Assembly: GCF_037080055.1 (NCBI RefSeq)
Contig: NZ_JBAOJI010000002.1
Span: forward strand, 124,001 to 188,000
Source of the DNA: Halovenus sp037080055
GTDB taxonomy: Archaea > Halobacteriota > Halobacteria > Halobacteriales > Haloarculaceae
Direction of reading: 5' to 3'
DNA length: 64,000 bases
Shown here: positions 35,869 to 44,254 of the stretch, piece after piece
Position numbering within the stretch: the first letter of the stretch is position 1
How the letters are laid out: each line of letters begins with the position of its first letter
The notes under the pieces: model-generated
Told to the model about the DNA's origin: nothing
What the model saw: the letters and a program-made list of their open reading frames with translations, nothing else
The model's database searches: none
Position numbers and translations under genes: made by a program

Positions 35869-37035
35869 TCAATCAAGCTGACTATGCTCCAGTGAGATAT
35901 TGAGTTTGAATATATTTTGTCGGTAGGCAGACTCAATGAGATCGTAGTTCGGATGAAGATAGTCATCGATCGAGTCTGGAAAATCATCGAGGGGCTGGAC
36001 GCGATCGCCGCGCATGTACTGAACGTGTTCCCGCTCCAGGCCCTCGACGAGCCGCCAGTATGAACTGAACCAGTGGCGGCCATAGTGACTCGTGATCGGG
36101 GCGGAGTCATCCGTCTCCGCATATTTTGGATGGAACGCTTCTTTCCATTCCTTATTCACTCCTTGTGGTACCATTTTCGTGAAAGTCCGTTTCGAGAGAA
36201 ACACCCAGGGTTCGTCAACTTGCGGACGCGTCAGTAGATGCCGTAGCAAGAGCCAACGTAGTTCTTCATCGATGGGTAGAAGCCGAGGATTCGAGGATTT
36301 GTTGCCATCTCGGTCATGAGGAATGTATAGGACATCTTTCTTGTCTCCGATTGCTGGATGTGTACCGAGTTCTGGGTATTGCTTTTGCAATTCTTGATGA
36401 CTAATATGGATCTCAGAAATGCGAAGGTTGCATTCCTCTCCTGCTCGGAGCCCCTCTTTTAACTGCGCACCAATAATGGCTCGACGGCGTATATTGGTGA
36501 TGTGGCTAAATTGCAATTGGAGTTCTGAGAGAGACAGGTCATGGTAGTCTTTGTTGCTATTCTCACCAAGAGTTGTCTCTTTTCGCCCGAGTTCAATTGG
36601 GTTCCAGTCTGGCGGGTGTGGGAACATCGACTTCTGTTGCCAGTATTCATAGGCTTGAGAGAGCCGCGAGAGTTTTCCCTTGATCGTTTGCCGACTATTC
36701 CCGTGGATGTCACGCCTCCATTCGATAAATCGTTGGACGTGTTTCGGTGTCGGGCACGCTGGATGACGGCCGTCAGTAATTGCATCAACGTGTTCACGCC
36801 ATTGGTCGTATGTTCGTCGATAGTGGAGAAGTGTGTCATCGTCGGTGATGCTGCCCCGGTTATGAAGGACGTTTGTGATGAAAAACTCAAACGGATCAGG
36901 AAGCCGCTGAAACTTCTTGCTGTATTGACCGAGTGGGTCGGTTTGTTTGTCAAACGCGGCCGCATACTGTTTCTCAACTTCTTCAGGATCTACTGTCTCT
37001 TGCCCGGGATCTGTCTCGTTCAAGTCGTTACTCAC
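35869..37035 (-). CDS. Tyrosine recombinase/integrase 1
   Basis: 388 aa from a GTG at 37035, which overlaps the preceding stop by 8 bases and fits an operon start. The core-binding domain is at about 30-150, and the catalytic domain carries Arg197 (GLRAGEECNLR), His317 and Arg320 (SHYGRHW), and a C-terminal tyrosine (Tyr364 or nearby). It performs site-specific strand exchange. Fourth gene of a unit with a 78-aa protein, an RHH/coiled-coil protein and a core-binding-like protein. Confidence 0.8.
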   Translation of the reverse strand: MSNDLNETDPGQETVDPEEVEKQYAAAFDKQTDPLGQYSKKFQRLPDPFEFFITNVLHNRGSITDDDTLLHYRRTYDQWREHVDAITDGRHPACPTPKHVQRFIEWRRDIHGNSRQTIKGKLSRLSQAYEYWQQKSMFPHPPDWNPIELGRKETTLGENSNKDYHDLSLSELQLQFSHITNIRRRAIIGAQLKEGLRAGEECNLRISEIHISHQELQKQYPELGTHPAIGDKKDVLYIPHDRDGNKSSNPRLLPIDEELRWLLLRHLLTRPQVDEPWVFLSKRTFTKMVPQGVNKEWKEAFHPKYAETDDSAPITSHYGRHWFSSYWRLVEGLEREHVQYMRGDRVQPLDDFPDSIDDYLHPNYDLIESAYRQNIFKLNISLEHSQLD

Positions 37036-37513
37036 GCGAGACCACCTCCGGACGAGCATCAACCCGGTACATCCAGAGGTTGCGTGCGGTTTCGTACTCA
37101 ATCGCCGCAAGTAGTAACGGATTGTAAAGATGTGGGTGCTGGTGGTTTTGTTTAAGATAATCGTAGAATTGGTATACTCGAACGTAGTATTGCTCGTAGC
37201 AGGTTCGGCGGACACGGTCTCCATCAAGCAGCTTTTCACACCACAAGTTTGCATCAAGAGGAGTTGCCAAAGCGTGGTGCCGGCCCTGTTTCTCCATATG
37301 GCTTAGCCACGAGTCGCCTGCTTTCCGAGCTACTTTCCGCATGTGCTTTGAGTCATATTCTTCAAGCAGTATCTCGCTGCAGTACCGATCCCAGGTGTCT
37401 TGGGCTTGATATTGTCCTGTATAGGTTTCCAACCGATAGCGTGGTGGAATCTCACTATACTGCTGAAAAGCTCCCGCGAACTGTTCTGGCTTTGTTCCTT
37501 TTCTCCGGCTCAT
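37028..37513 (-). CDS. Core-binding-domain-like recombinase accessory protein
   Basis: 161 aa. Residues 65-140 (SWLSHMEKQG, ANLWCEKLLDGDRVRRTCYEQYYVRVYQFYDYL) look like the SAM-like DNA-binding half of tyrosine recombinases, but there is no catalytic half. It may help the adjacent recombinase hold its DNA. The recombinase start overlaps its stop by 8 bases. Confidence 0.6.
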   Translation of the reverse strand: MSRRKGTKPEQFAGAFQQYSEIPPRYRLETYTGQYQAQDTWDRYCSEILLEEYDSKHMRKVARKAGDSWLSHMEKQGRHHALATPLDANLWCEKLLDGDRVRRTCYEQYYVRVYQFYDYLKQNHQHPHLYNPLLLAAIEYETARNLWMYRVDARPEVVSRE

Positions 37514-37549
37514 GATTGTAGGGAGTGTCCAAAGAGAGAATCCTGAGGA

Positions 37550-37996
37550 CTACCCATCACTCTCATCAAGGTAGTACCCATCAGCTTGTTGCTTGATTAG
37601 TTCTCCTTCAAGCGCGTCAAGATGGCTGGCTACACGTCCCGGGACAGTGTCAGCCACTGTCTGCGTTATCTCTGGCATCCGGGCACCTGGATTATCCTCA
37701 ATGTAGGAGACGATCTTTGACCGCGAGGTATGCTGGAGCTGTCGTTCCAGATCTTGGATGCGCTGTTCTTTCCGCTGTATTTCTCGTTTGAGGTCTGCTT
37801 TCTGTTGTAGAAGTTCGCGGATGGATTCAGATGAAGCATCATCCATACTGATATTCTGCCTACCAGCTTCTACCATTCTGATCATATACTGGCTAATGGC
37901 CATATCGAGACCATCCGCATGGTTTGACCACTGCTCGTAGAGTGATTCAGGGGGGTAAGTAACCGCGGTTGTTTTGTTGGGGCCAAGATCGGGCAT
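37550..37996 (-). CDS. DNA-binding protein with RHH-like start, coiled coil and winged helix
   Basis: 148 aa. Residues 10-45 (TTAVTYPPESLYEQWSNHAD, MAISQYMIRMVEAG) look like a ribbon-helix-helix module, a coiled coil spans about 55-90, and a C-terminal winged helix lies at 90-140 (SKIVSYIEDNPGARMPEITQTV, PGRVASHLDALEGELI). The same three-part plan occurs beside the other two recombinases, so a regulator of the recombinase is likely. Confidence 0.65.
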   Translation of the reverse strand: MPDLGPNKTTAVTYPPESLYEQWSNHADGLDMAISQYMIRMVEAGRQNISMDDASSESIRELLQQKADLKREIQRKEQRIQDLERQLQHTSRSKIVSYIEDNPGARMPEITQTVADTVPGRVASHLDALEGELIKQQADGYYLDESDG

Positions 37997-38032
37997 TTTT
38001 ATTGGATAGAGTGTCGCGTGTAGAGGTCGTAA

Positions 38033-38269
38033 TCAATCACCGCTTGAGGTTTGGAGAGTCAGCTGGCTTGTTGCCTTGTCAATGCGATACTCAACGAGTG
38101 CAGAATCACTCTTTTCAATATCAACACTGAGGGAGCGGAGATCAGCAGTGGTGAGAAATAGACACACACCAAGTTGATCTCCATCGTATGTTGATATCCG
38201 AGCACATCGTGGCGTTTCGATTAAGTTCGTGTCACCAGAGCTTCCGTCATTTTTCAGCGAGTCCGACAT
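38033..38269 (-). CDS. Small acidic protein of unknown function (78 aa)
   Basis: First gene of the recombinase-1 operon; a TATA-like ttatattt lies upstream on the minus strand at about 38327. Composition is acidic and Ser/Thr-rich, with a hydrophobic core LGVCLFLTTADLRSLSVDI. No family recognised. The next gene starts 36 bases after its stop. Confidence 0.5.
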   Translation of the reverse strand: MSDSLKNDGSSGDTNLIETPRCARISTYDGDQLGVCLFLTTADLRSLSVDIEKSDSALVEYRIDKATSQLTLQTSSGD

Positions 38270-38384
38270 CAGAACTTGGTTAGCGAATGGTCAAGGTGAA
38301 TTCGCGGCCGCCCTCCCCATCCAAGAAAAATATAAGTGTATTCGTTTTCGCAAAACCGCGGCACTCTATCAAAGAGGAGCTAAG

Positions 38385-39605
38385 TTACTCAAGCTCAGAC
38401 ATACTTCCAGAGATTCGGTCGTGTATTTCGTGCTGTCCTTGCTGGTCAGTTATCACTTGAGCAATAGCACGGTGCACAAACTCAATACCTCTGTCTTCAA
38501 ACATCGAAAATCCAATAACGTATCCTAGATCCGTCAGGGACCACTCGGGATTTACTCTGCCACCTCCTTCTTTCACAAGAGGTGGCTCGTTTTTCCATTT
38601 TTCAGAGGTCGGATTGCTACCGAGATTATTCATTATTTCGGTAACTTGTTTTTTGCTTGTATTGCATGCCTGCTTGATACTGTCTCGGTCTACAGAGTAA
38701 TTGTTCTTTTTCCAGACCTCGCGAAATACGTCTTCAGCGGACAAATTCCCACTCCGGCTATCATGAATAAGAGAGGTGTGTCTCTGAACTTGCGAAGTCA
38801 ATTTTCCGGCTTTTTTGAGGGTGTCAGGAGAAGCAGTAAGGACGCTATCAAGCACGTCAGCATATTCTAGTCGATTAGCAATAGCGTTAACCTCAGCAAT
38901 ATCACGATCGGCGATAGCGTTAACCTCAGCAATATCTTGTCTAACCCTGCGGACCCTTTTGTCAATAGGATTATTATATTCAAGAGGTCTTCCAGAGCGA
39001 TAGCGACCAAGATCCTCTTCAATAGACTCCATTTCGACTGTTTCGTTCATCTCTGGAGACTGTTGTCTACTCTTCTTCTGGGAGAGTCGTTCTGTCATAT
39101 TATTCAAAAAGTCAGACGTCTTCTGGTACTCCCTATCAAAACCAGATCTGGATTCCCCAAAGATTCCTAATATAAACCCCCACCCCAGATCATCGTAATC
39201 AACATCTGCGCCTGCCACCGAACCAAGCGAGCGCAGCATCTGGCCTACTGTATAGCCAAGACGAACTTCGTCGTCAAGTTGGGTATTGGGCATCCAAGTA
39301 TGAGGGTCTACAAATTCGGAGTCTCGTTCCAATTGCATTCGAGGTTGGATATCAAGGATTTCGTCCCATCCCTCTGACCAGTGTTCAGAATTAAGATAAC
39401 CCCCCGCACACAATAGTGCAACATCATCTACAAGCGCTTGTATCCGCTGCGGAAGGTTTGGAAGGCGTGTATTGATAATATTACGACGAGCTCTATTTTT
39501 TGTTTGCTGGTCAAGATCGGTCTCGTGAGGGGGGCCTGCCAGTAGCTTCCGCTCATTTTTATAGAGCTGAGATTTTTGCAGGTTTCGATTCTCTTCTAGG
39601 TCCAT
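38385..39605 (-). CDS. Unknown 406-aa protein with internal repeat
   Basis: Soluble and mostly helical. Residues 225-246 contain a tandem pair DIAEVNAIA(D/N)R, encoded by the 33-base duplication at 38881-38936. The C-terminal part (about 300-395) is like a winged helix (DSIKQACNTSKKQVTEIMNNLG, LTDLGYVIGFSMFEDRGIEF). It is divergent from a short frame and the recombinase-2 pair. No catalytic motif recognised; identity unknown. Confidence 0.5.
   Translation of the reverse strand: MDLEENRNLQKSQLYKNERKLLAGPPHETDLDQQTKNRARRNIINTRLPNLPQRIQALVDDVALLCAGGYLNSEHWSEGWDEILDIQPRMQLERDSEFVDPHTWMPNTQLDDEVRLGYTVGQMLRSLGSVAGADVDYDDLGWGFILGIFGESRSGFDREYQKTSDFLNNMTERLSQKKSRQQSPEMNETVEMESIEEDLGRYRSGRPLEYNNPIDKRVRRVRQDIAEVNAIADRDIAEVNAIANRLEYADVLDSVLTASPDTLKKAGKLTSQVQRHTSLIHDSRSGNLSAEDVFREVWKKNNYSVDRDSIKQACNTSKKQVTEIMNNLGSNPTSEKWKNEPPLVKEGGGRVNPEWSLTDLGYVIGFSMFEDRGIEFVHRAIAQVITDQQGQHEIHDRISGSMSELE
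38881..38936. repeat. Perfect 23-base direct repeat inside the 406-aa gene
   Basis: Copies at 38881-38903 and 38914-38936 (period 33 bases, 11 codons) give the duplicated DIAEVNAIA(D/N)R unit. In-frame, so it expands a helix without breaking the gene. Confidence 0.8.
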
Positions 39606-40179
39606 ATTCTATCATAATATGCAGGAAATATGGAAATTGGGGTGGGGTGAATATTGGGGCGATATGGAAATTTATAAAATTTTTCTCCACCCCCCTTCCG
39701 AGCCTGAACTCTCAGTAACCGTTCACTGAATATCAGTCGAAGATGATTTCGCGTGACAGTAAGCGAAGGATCAAAACGAGCCACCATCTGCTTCCGCCCG
39801 CAATTCCACAGTGGAGTCTACCAATACGGGACAGAAAGGTAGGTCAACACGATCTAACTAACCAATTTAAGAAGGACACATTGACAGCGCACATTTTGAG
39901 CCTGTACAGAGTACTTAAAATAGCACTGGACAGCAAAGGCATAATTCGGTACTTGAAAGAGCACATCGATTTAGTACAGGAGAAACGAGAAGCAATCCGA
40001 CCTCACAAGGCCCTGATTGTGATGTGCGAAAAATCTGTAATCGACCCTCATAGAAACAACATTCAATCATCTATCTCAGTCGGTCGTCCAGAACAGTCTA
40101 CCCCAAATCGTCTCAGAAATCTTTGGGGTAGAGTCGGTTTTCGCCTCACCGAGAACCTCCTCGTCCGAGGTGACTCACT
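39606..40179. promoter_or_regulatory. Regulatory region before recombinase module 2, with G-rich repeats and a hairpin
   Basis: 574 bases between the 406-aa gene start and the RHH gene. At 39630-39660 the motif attgggg occurs twice (attggggtgggg and attggggc), with AT-rich sequence and a complementary ccacccccc further on. At 40097-40132 perfect 11-base arms TCTACCCCAAA/TTTGGGGTAGA flank a 14-base loop about 50 bases before the RHH start. The shared TTGGGG core suggests binding sites for the RHH protein. An open frame at 39743-40183 is probably not a gene. Confidence 0.5.
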
Positions 40180-40701
40180 ATGAGTGATACGGACACACCA
40201 ATCGTTCGACGAAAGTTCACACTTCCTGAGTCTCTTGACGACCAACTCACGGAATATGCAAAAAAGTACTATACCGGCAACCGAAGCGAGTTCCTCCGTT
40301 GTGCAATACAGGATCACATCCGCACACGCGAGGGATACGACGAGTTTGCAATCGAGAAGGTCCAAACAACACTTGAAGACCTCATTGAAAGAGTTGACGA
40401 GCTTGAAGAGACAACCAAAGAGAACGCCGCCCCACAACCTCTCCACACAACACCGGACGCCCGACAACCTGCCGCGACAGAGTCATCGGAGACTCTTGGT
40501 GACATGGACGCTCAACGAACTGTACATCAGTGTCTGCTAAATGCTGAGCCGAAGGGTCTCACCTTCTCAGAGGTAAACGACCGGCTTGATGCAGATTCAA
40601 TGGCCATCCAAGCAGCTATTGACGAACTACTCAGTAAAGAGTTCATCGAGCAAAAGAACAGCGAACAGCCGACGAAATACCAGATCGATAACAGAACGTA
40701 G
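40180..40701 (+). CDS. RHH/winged-helix regulator of recombinase 2
   Basis: 173 aa. The ribbon-helix-helix region is at residues 8-48 (IVRRKFTLPESLDDQLTEYA, GNRSEFLRCAIQDHI), a coiled coil at 58-85, and a winged helix at about 110-170 (AQRTVHQCLLNAEPKGLTFSEV). A GAGGTGA ribosome-binding sequence lies before the ATG. The recombinase starts 5 bases after its stop. Confidence 0.75.
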   Translation: MSDTDTPIVRRKFTLPESLDDQLTEYAKKYYTGNRSEFLRCAIQDHIRTREGYDEFAIEKVQTTLEDLIERVDELEETTKENAAPQPLHTTPDARQPAATESSETLGDMDAQRTVHQCLLNAEPKGLTFSEVNDRLDADSMAIQAAIDELLSKEFIEQKNSEQPTKYQIDNRT

Positions 40702-40706
40702 AAATT

Positions 40707-41879
40707 ATGTCTAATAACTCATCCGAGAACAGAACGCTTGACGAATTCGTCGAGCAAAGCAAGTCGTCAGACACAGAAACACGCACAGCCTCCGACTCAC
40801 ACGACACTTCTGCTGAAACGTCATCAGCAAATACTCGGTCTAGCTCTTCTACGGAGACAACAACCAACCGACCCGCGTTGCAAACCGGCCATCCCCTGTG
40901 TGACAAATATCTGCACACAGTCGCCGGCGTTGAGATACAGGACTCATCAGCGGAGCGCTACGCAACCGCGCTTCGATCCTTTGTACAATATCTCACGGAT
41001 AAAAAAAGTGATGTACTCGTCGTTAAGGTCGGGGATGTCAAAGAGTATCTGCGACATCGGACGCGAATCAGACTCGCAAAAAACACGCTAAAGACGGATC
41101 TCACCGCGATTAATAACCTCTACAAATTCATTCGACTTGACACTACTAATGAGACGGAGATTGATCTTTTTGCGCTGAGTGAACTCAACGTGGAAAAATT
41201 CCAAGCGCGCGAATCAGTCGAAATCGAACCGCTTGAGCCAGCTGAAGTTGAGAAGTTAGCCGCTGCTGTTAATAACCCGCGGGATCGACTCATGATTCTC
41301 GTGTGCGTCGAAACGGGAGCGAGAAACGAGAGCCTCCGCTTACTGAGTATCAATGATATCGATCTAAATGAAAATAAGGTTGAGTTACATAATACTAAGA
41401 CAGGTGGCACCTATACGGCGCCTATCAGTAACGAATTAGGACTGGAACTTGAACGATGGATATACGTTGAGCGAGGAGGCTGTGCTCCTAGCGCAGATGA
41501 TGGATACCTCTTCCCAAGTTCACAACAAGAGAAGATCTCAGGCAACGAGTTAAATACAATAGTAAAGTCAGCAGCAAAGAGAGCCGGGATTCAAGAGGTT
41601 CTCGTGGAGCGGGAACCAACGCCAGCCGAAAAAGAGAACGGCGTCTCCGCTGAGTCTGTGAAACAGCGCCGTGTCACGACTCATACCCTGCGACACACGT
41701 TCAGTTATATGCTAGAAAAAGCAGGAGCCCCGACAGAAGTCCGATCTGCTGCACTTGACCATGATTCAATCAAGACGACAAAACAGAGCTACTCGTACGA
41801 GGGGGTTGATTACGAAGATTTTGTCCGCCAATTTGTCCATGGTAATGCCGATGCTGATAGCGATAAGTGGAATACGTAA
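40707..41879 (+). CDS. Tyrosine recombinase/integrase 2
   Basis: 390 aa. About 60 disordered Ser/Thr-rich residues come first, then a core-binding domain (about 65-160) and a catalytic domain with Arg206 (ETGARNESLR), Lys231, His326 and Arg329 (HTLRH), His352 and Tyr362 (KQSYSYEG). All six catalytic positions of the family appear present, so it should be active. It is co-transcribed with the RHH regulator. Confidence 0.88.
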   Translation: MSNNSSENRTLDEFVEQSKSSDTETRTASDSHDTSAETSSANTRSSSSTETTTNRPALQTGHPLCDKYLHTVAGVEIQDSSAERYATALRSFVQYLTDKKSDVLVVKVGDVKEYLRHRTRIRLAKNTLKTDLTAINNLYKFIRLDTTNETEIDLFALSELNVEKFQARESVEIEPLEPAEVEKLAAAVNNPRDRLMILVCVETGARNESLRLLSINDIDLNENKVELHNTKTGGTYTAPISNELGLELERWIYVERGGCAPSADDGYLFPSSQQEKISGNELNTIVKSAAKRAGIQEVLVEREPTPAEKENGVSAESVKQRRVTTHTLRHTFSYMLEKAGAPTEVRSAALDHDSIKTTKQSYSYEGVDYEDFVRQFVHGNADADSDKWNT

Positions 41880-42054
41880 GGGTGTATTGAATATTAGATG
41901 GCTTTGCACCCCAAATCAGTGGGCACTCAGTTCCCATCTTGGTTGCAAGACACCGACTTCTTGCATCTGGAATGGGTACTCAGTGACCACTATGCCATTT
42001 TAAATCTCGATATAGGGATGCTGTTGGGAGTTGTTGCTGGGGAAGGAGCGAGAA

Positions 42055-43149
42055 TTATCGAGGTGGTTCGAACTGATCGCGCACAGCAGCGAACTCCTCT
42101 TCTTGCCCATGTGAATAGCTCTGAGTTGTCGATGGGTCAGTATGATTAGCGACTAATTGCCGATACTGGAGCGGGACCCCGTCTTGTTTCATCAACGTTA
42201 GGCACGAATGCCTTAACGTGTGCACGGTCACGCGATGCCACTGACGACGCTCTTGGTTTGTGTTGAGTGCTTCTTGTTGTGCTGGAGTTAATTCCGACTC
42301 ATCAATGACTGCTTGAATTCCAGCATCGTCAGCTGCCGATTTGATGATCTGATTAAGGCCACCATTTGTTTTGAGTTTCGGCGCTGTCTGTCCAGGGAAT
42401 AAATACTCGCTTTCGTAGCCCCCACCATATGCGGGCTGATATTCGTCACACCAGATTTCAAGCTCAAGTCCTAATGCACGACTGATCGGGACATCATATG
42501 GCTTGGTGTTTTTGGGATCACGGACGTGAATCAGGAGAGTATCAAACGCCACGTCCTGCATACGTAATTCACGCAGGTCGGAATTCCGTAGTCCAGTCTC
42601 AACGGCGACAACTGCCAGCAATCGATTTCGGTAACTGTCCATTGCGTCATACAACCGGCGGACTTCTTCACGACTAAGAGGCTCCCGCTGGATTTTTGGC
42701 GGCGTGTTGTACTTGCTAAGGTCGATTGTTTCGAGTTCTAATGGGTCTAAGACAAGGGCTTCGTCGGCTTCTGTGCGGAGGTGGATGAACTTGTAGAATT
42801 CCGTGATCGTAGTGAGTTTCCCTTCAATTGTAGACCGTCGATTACCACGTTCAACACACCATTCAATATACTCAATGATATCCGTCAGTTCAGCGGTGAG
42901 AACCGTAACTGAGTGCCCTTCAAGGTACACTATGAATTCGCGCAAGTGATGCTGATACGTATCCACAGACGATAAACAGAGTCGTATCTCAGCGTGAGTA
43001 TCCAAGTATGCACTTGCTAGCGGGCTTGAGAGATCGAAGCGGTCAGCATTCGCCCGCGGTGGAACAAAGTCCGCTTCATCGGGATCTGCAAAGCGTTCAA
43101 CCAGCGGTTGTAAGCGCTTCGTGAGACCAGTGAATGGAATCTTCGACAT
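42055..43149 (-). CDS. Tyrosine recombinase/integrase 3
   Basis: 364 aa. Core-binding domain at about 45-135; catalytic Arg188 (ETGLRNSDLR), Lys near 214, His310 and Arg313 (HTLRH), His336 (ANHTD) and Tyr345 (TQSYSHG). Catalytically complete by these residues. It is the last gene of a five-gene operon that starts with a 58-aa protein and contains a Cas4-like nuclease. Its closest relative here is recombinase 2 (HTLRH and SYS motifs in common). Confidence 0.88.
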   Translation of the reverse strand: MSKIPFTGLTKRLQPLVERFADPDEADFVPPRANADRFDLSSPLASAYLDTHAEIRLCLSSVDTYQHHLREFIVYLEGHSVTVLTAELTDIIEYIEWCVERGNRRSTIEGKLTTITEFYKFIHLRTEADEALVLDPLELETIDLSKYNTPPKIQREPLSREEVRRLYDAMDSYRNRLLAVVAVETGLRNSDLRELRMQDVAFDTLLIHVRDPKNTKPYDVPISRALGLELEIWCDEYQPAYGGGYESEYLFPGQTAPKLKTNGGLNQIIKSAADDAGIQAVIDESELTPAQQEALNTNQERRQWHRVTVHTLRHSCLTLMKQDGVPLQYRQLVANHTDPSTTQSYSHGQEEEFAAVRDQFEPPR

Positions 43150-43156
43150 TCTCGTG

Positions 43157-43711
43157 TTACCTCTTTGTTTGGGTCTTGTCGGAGCTGTTAGGGGCCGTCA
43201 TACAGGCGCGGTAATACCGTGATGGGTCGTCATTGGTAGAGAATACTTGGCCTTGGTCAATGAGATCACCGAGTGATTGCCGGACGACTATTGGTCTCAG
43301 GTTAGCGCGCTCGTTTATATCTGCAACTCGGAGGGGTCTGTCTGCGTTCTTGAGGATGCCGAGAATTTGACCGGTATCAGGGGCAATCTGCTGACCCTGT
43401 GCTGTCGCGGACGCAGACCCAGATTGGCAGGGTGCCTGGGACTGCCTTTGATCTATCAGGGTTTCGACTTCCTTCGATAGGTCGGCTACGTCATCCTGCA
43501 CTTGCTGAAGAGCCTGTAAGAGTTGTTTCAGCGTCAGGCGCCCGTTACCATTGAGCGTCTCTCTATGATCGGTGATTGCTTGTCGAAGGCATAGACTCAC
43601 GTTGCCCTGATAGTGGTCATCCGCAATTCGCTTGAGGTCGTCGTCAAGGGTATCGGTAATCGTGAACTTGCGACGCGTGAAATCGTGGTCGGAATCAGAA
43701 TTAGTTCCCAT
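43157..43711 (-). CDS. RHH/winged-helix regulator of recombinase 3
   Basis: 184 aa from the ATG at 43711. Ribbon-helix-helix region at about 10-48 (FTRRKFTITDTLDDDLKRIA, GNVSLCLRQAITDH), a coiled coil at 55-90, a Gln/Ser-rich spacer, then a winged helix at about 115-170 (TGQILGILKNADRPLRVADI). Very like the recombinase-2 regulator (RRKFT start). Recombinase 3 begins 7 bases after its stop. Confidence 0.75.
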   Translation of the reverse strand: MGTNSDSDHDFTRRKFTITDTLDDDLKRIADDHYQGNVSLCLRQAITDHRETLNGNGRLTLKQLLQALQQVQDDVADLSKEVETLIDQRQSQAPCQSGSASATAQGQQIAPDTGQILGILKNADRPLRVADINERANLRPIVVRQSLGDLIDQGQVFSTNDDPSRYYRACMTAPNSSDKTQTKR

Positions 43712-43720
43712 GCGTATCAC

Positions 43721-44254
43721 CTATAATTGAGAGCCGTAGAGAGCATCTTCCGGGACCAGCGGACCTAATTCGGCACGCAATTCCCAGAGGCTCTTTACGA
43801 CAGACTCCCCATCGACTCTATTTTCGTCCGTCTGCCAGTCGAACCCATCTTCAGCGAAGTCTACCTTGTGGTCGTTTATTGCTGAGGTTTCAACGTACTC
43901 AGAAAGTAACTCGTCAAGTGCAATATGCCGGAATCCCCGAAAAGTCGGCTGGGAGATCGCGTCCGTGGTTAGAAACCGGGCTCGGAGAAAGGAGAGCGTT
44001 TTCTGAGTCGGTGTGATGAGCGTGCTGTCTTGATATCGGCGCGTATCCAATGCCTTACCTAATCCCACCAACAACTCCTCCTCACCGTCAACGTCAGTAA
44101 CCTCGTATTGGTTACTGCCGAGGAAGTGATCGGCGTTCCCGTCACCAAGTGCCCATGCTGCGGCGTACAATCTGCCCCCCTCTTTTTCAACTTCATCAAC
44201 TACGAGAAAACTCCACGCTCTGCGGGACGTCTCCAATTCGTTCCATCTATTCAT
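43721..44254 (-). CDS. Protein of unknown function, possibly degenerate DEDD-type exonuclease fold
   Basis: 177 aa from the ATG at 44254, overlapping the Cas4-like gene's stop by 8 bases. The pattern of a strand (SFLVVDEVE), a linker, STLITPTQKTLSFLRARFL and GFRHIALDELLSEYV recalls a DnaQ/DEDD exonuclease, but the metal-binding acidic residues are mostly missing. This is a weak resemblance. Its position beside a Cas4-like nuclease supports a DNA-processing role. Confidence 0.5.
   Translation of the reverse strand: MNRWNELETSRRAWSFLVVDEVEKEGGRLYAAAWALGDGNADHFLGSNQYEVTDVDGEEELLVGLGKALDTRRYQDSTLITPTQKTLSFLRARFLTTDAISQPTFRGFRHIALDELLSEYVETSAINDHKVDFAEDGFDWQTDENRVDGESVVKSLWELRAELGPLVPEDALYGSQL

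Noticed and set aside
37028..37513. Split recombinase (N-terminal half of recombinase 1)
   Set aside because: Recombinase 1 already has its own core-binding domain, so the 161-aa protein is better seen as an accessory.
39606..39715. Replication origin (G-rich boxes and AT-rich stretch)
   Set aside because: No Orc1/Cdc6 gene adjacent and only partial resemblance to haloarchaeal origin boxes; kept as regulatory region.
39743..40183. 146-aa plus-strand frame overlapping the RHH start by 4 bases (ATGA)
   Set aside because: The 4-base overlap is attractive, but the product is basic and poor in acidic residues, unlike other proteins here, and it spans the palindrome at 40097-40132. More likely regulatory sequence.
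42034..42149. Plus-strand frame after recombinase 2 (41898-42149)
   Set aside because: It runs antisense into recombinase 3; no independent support.
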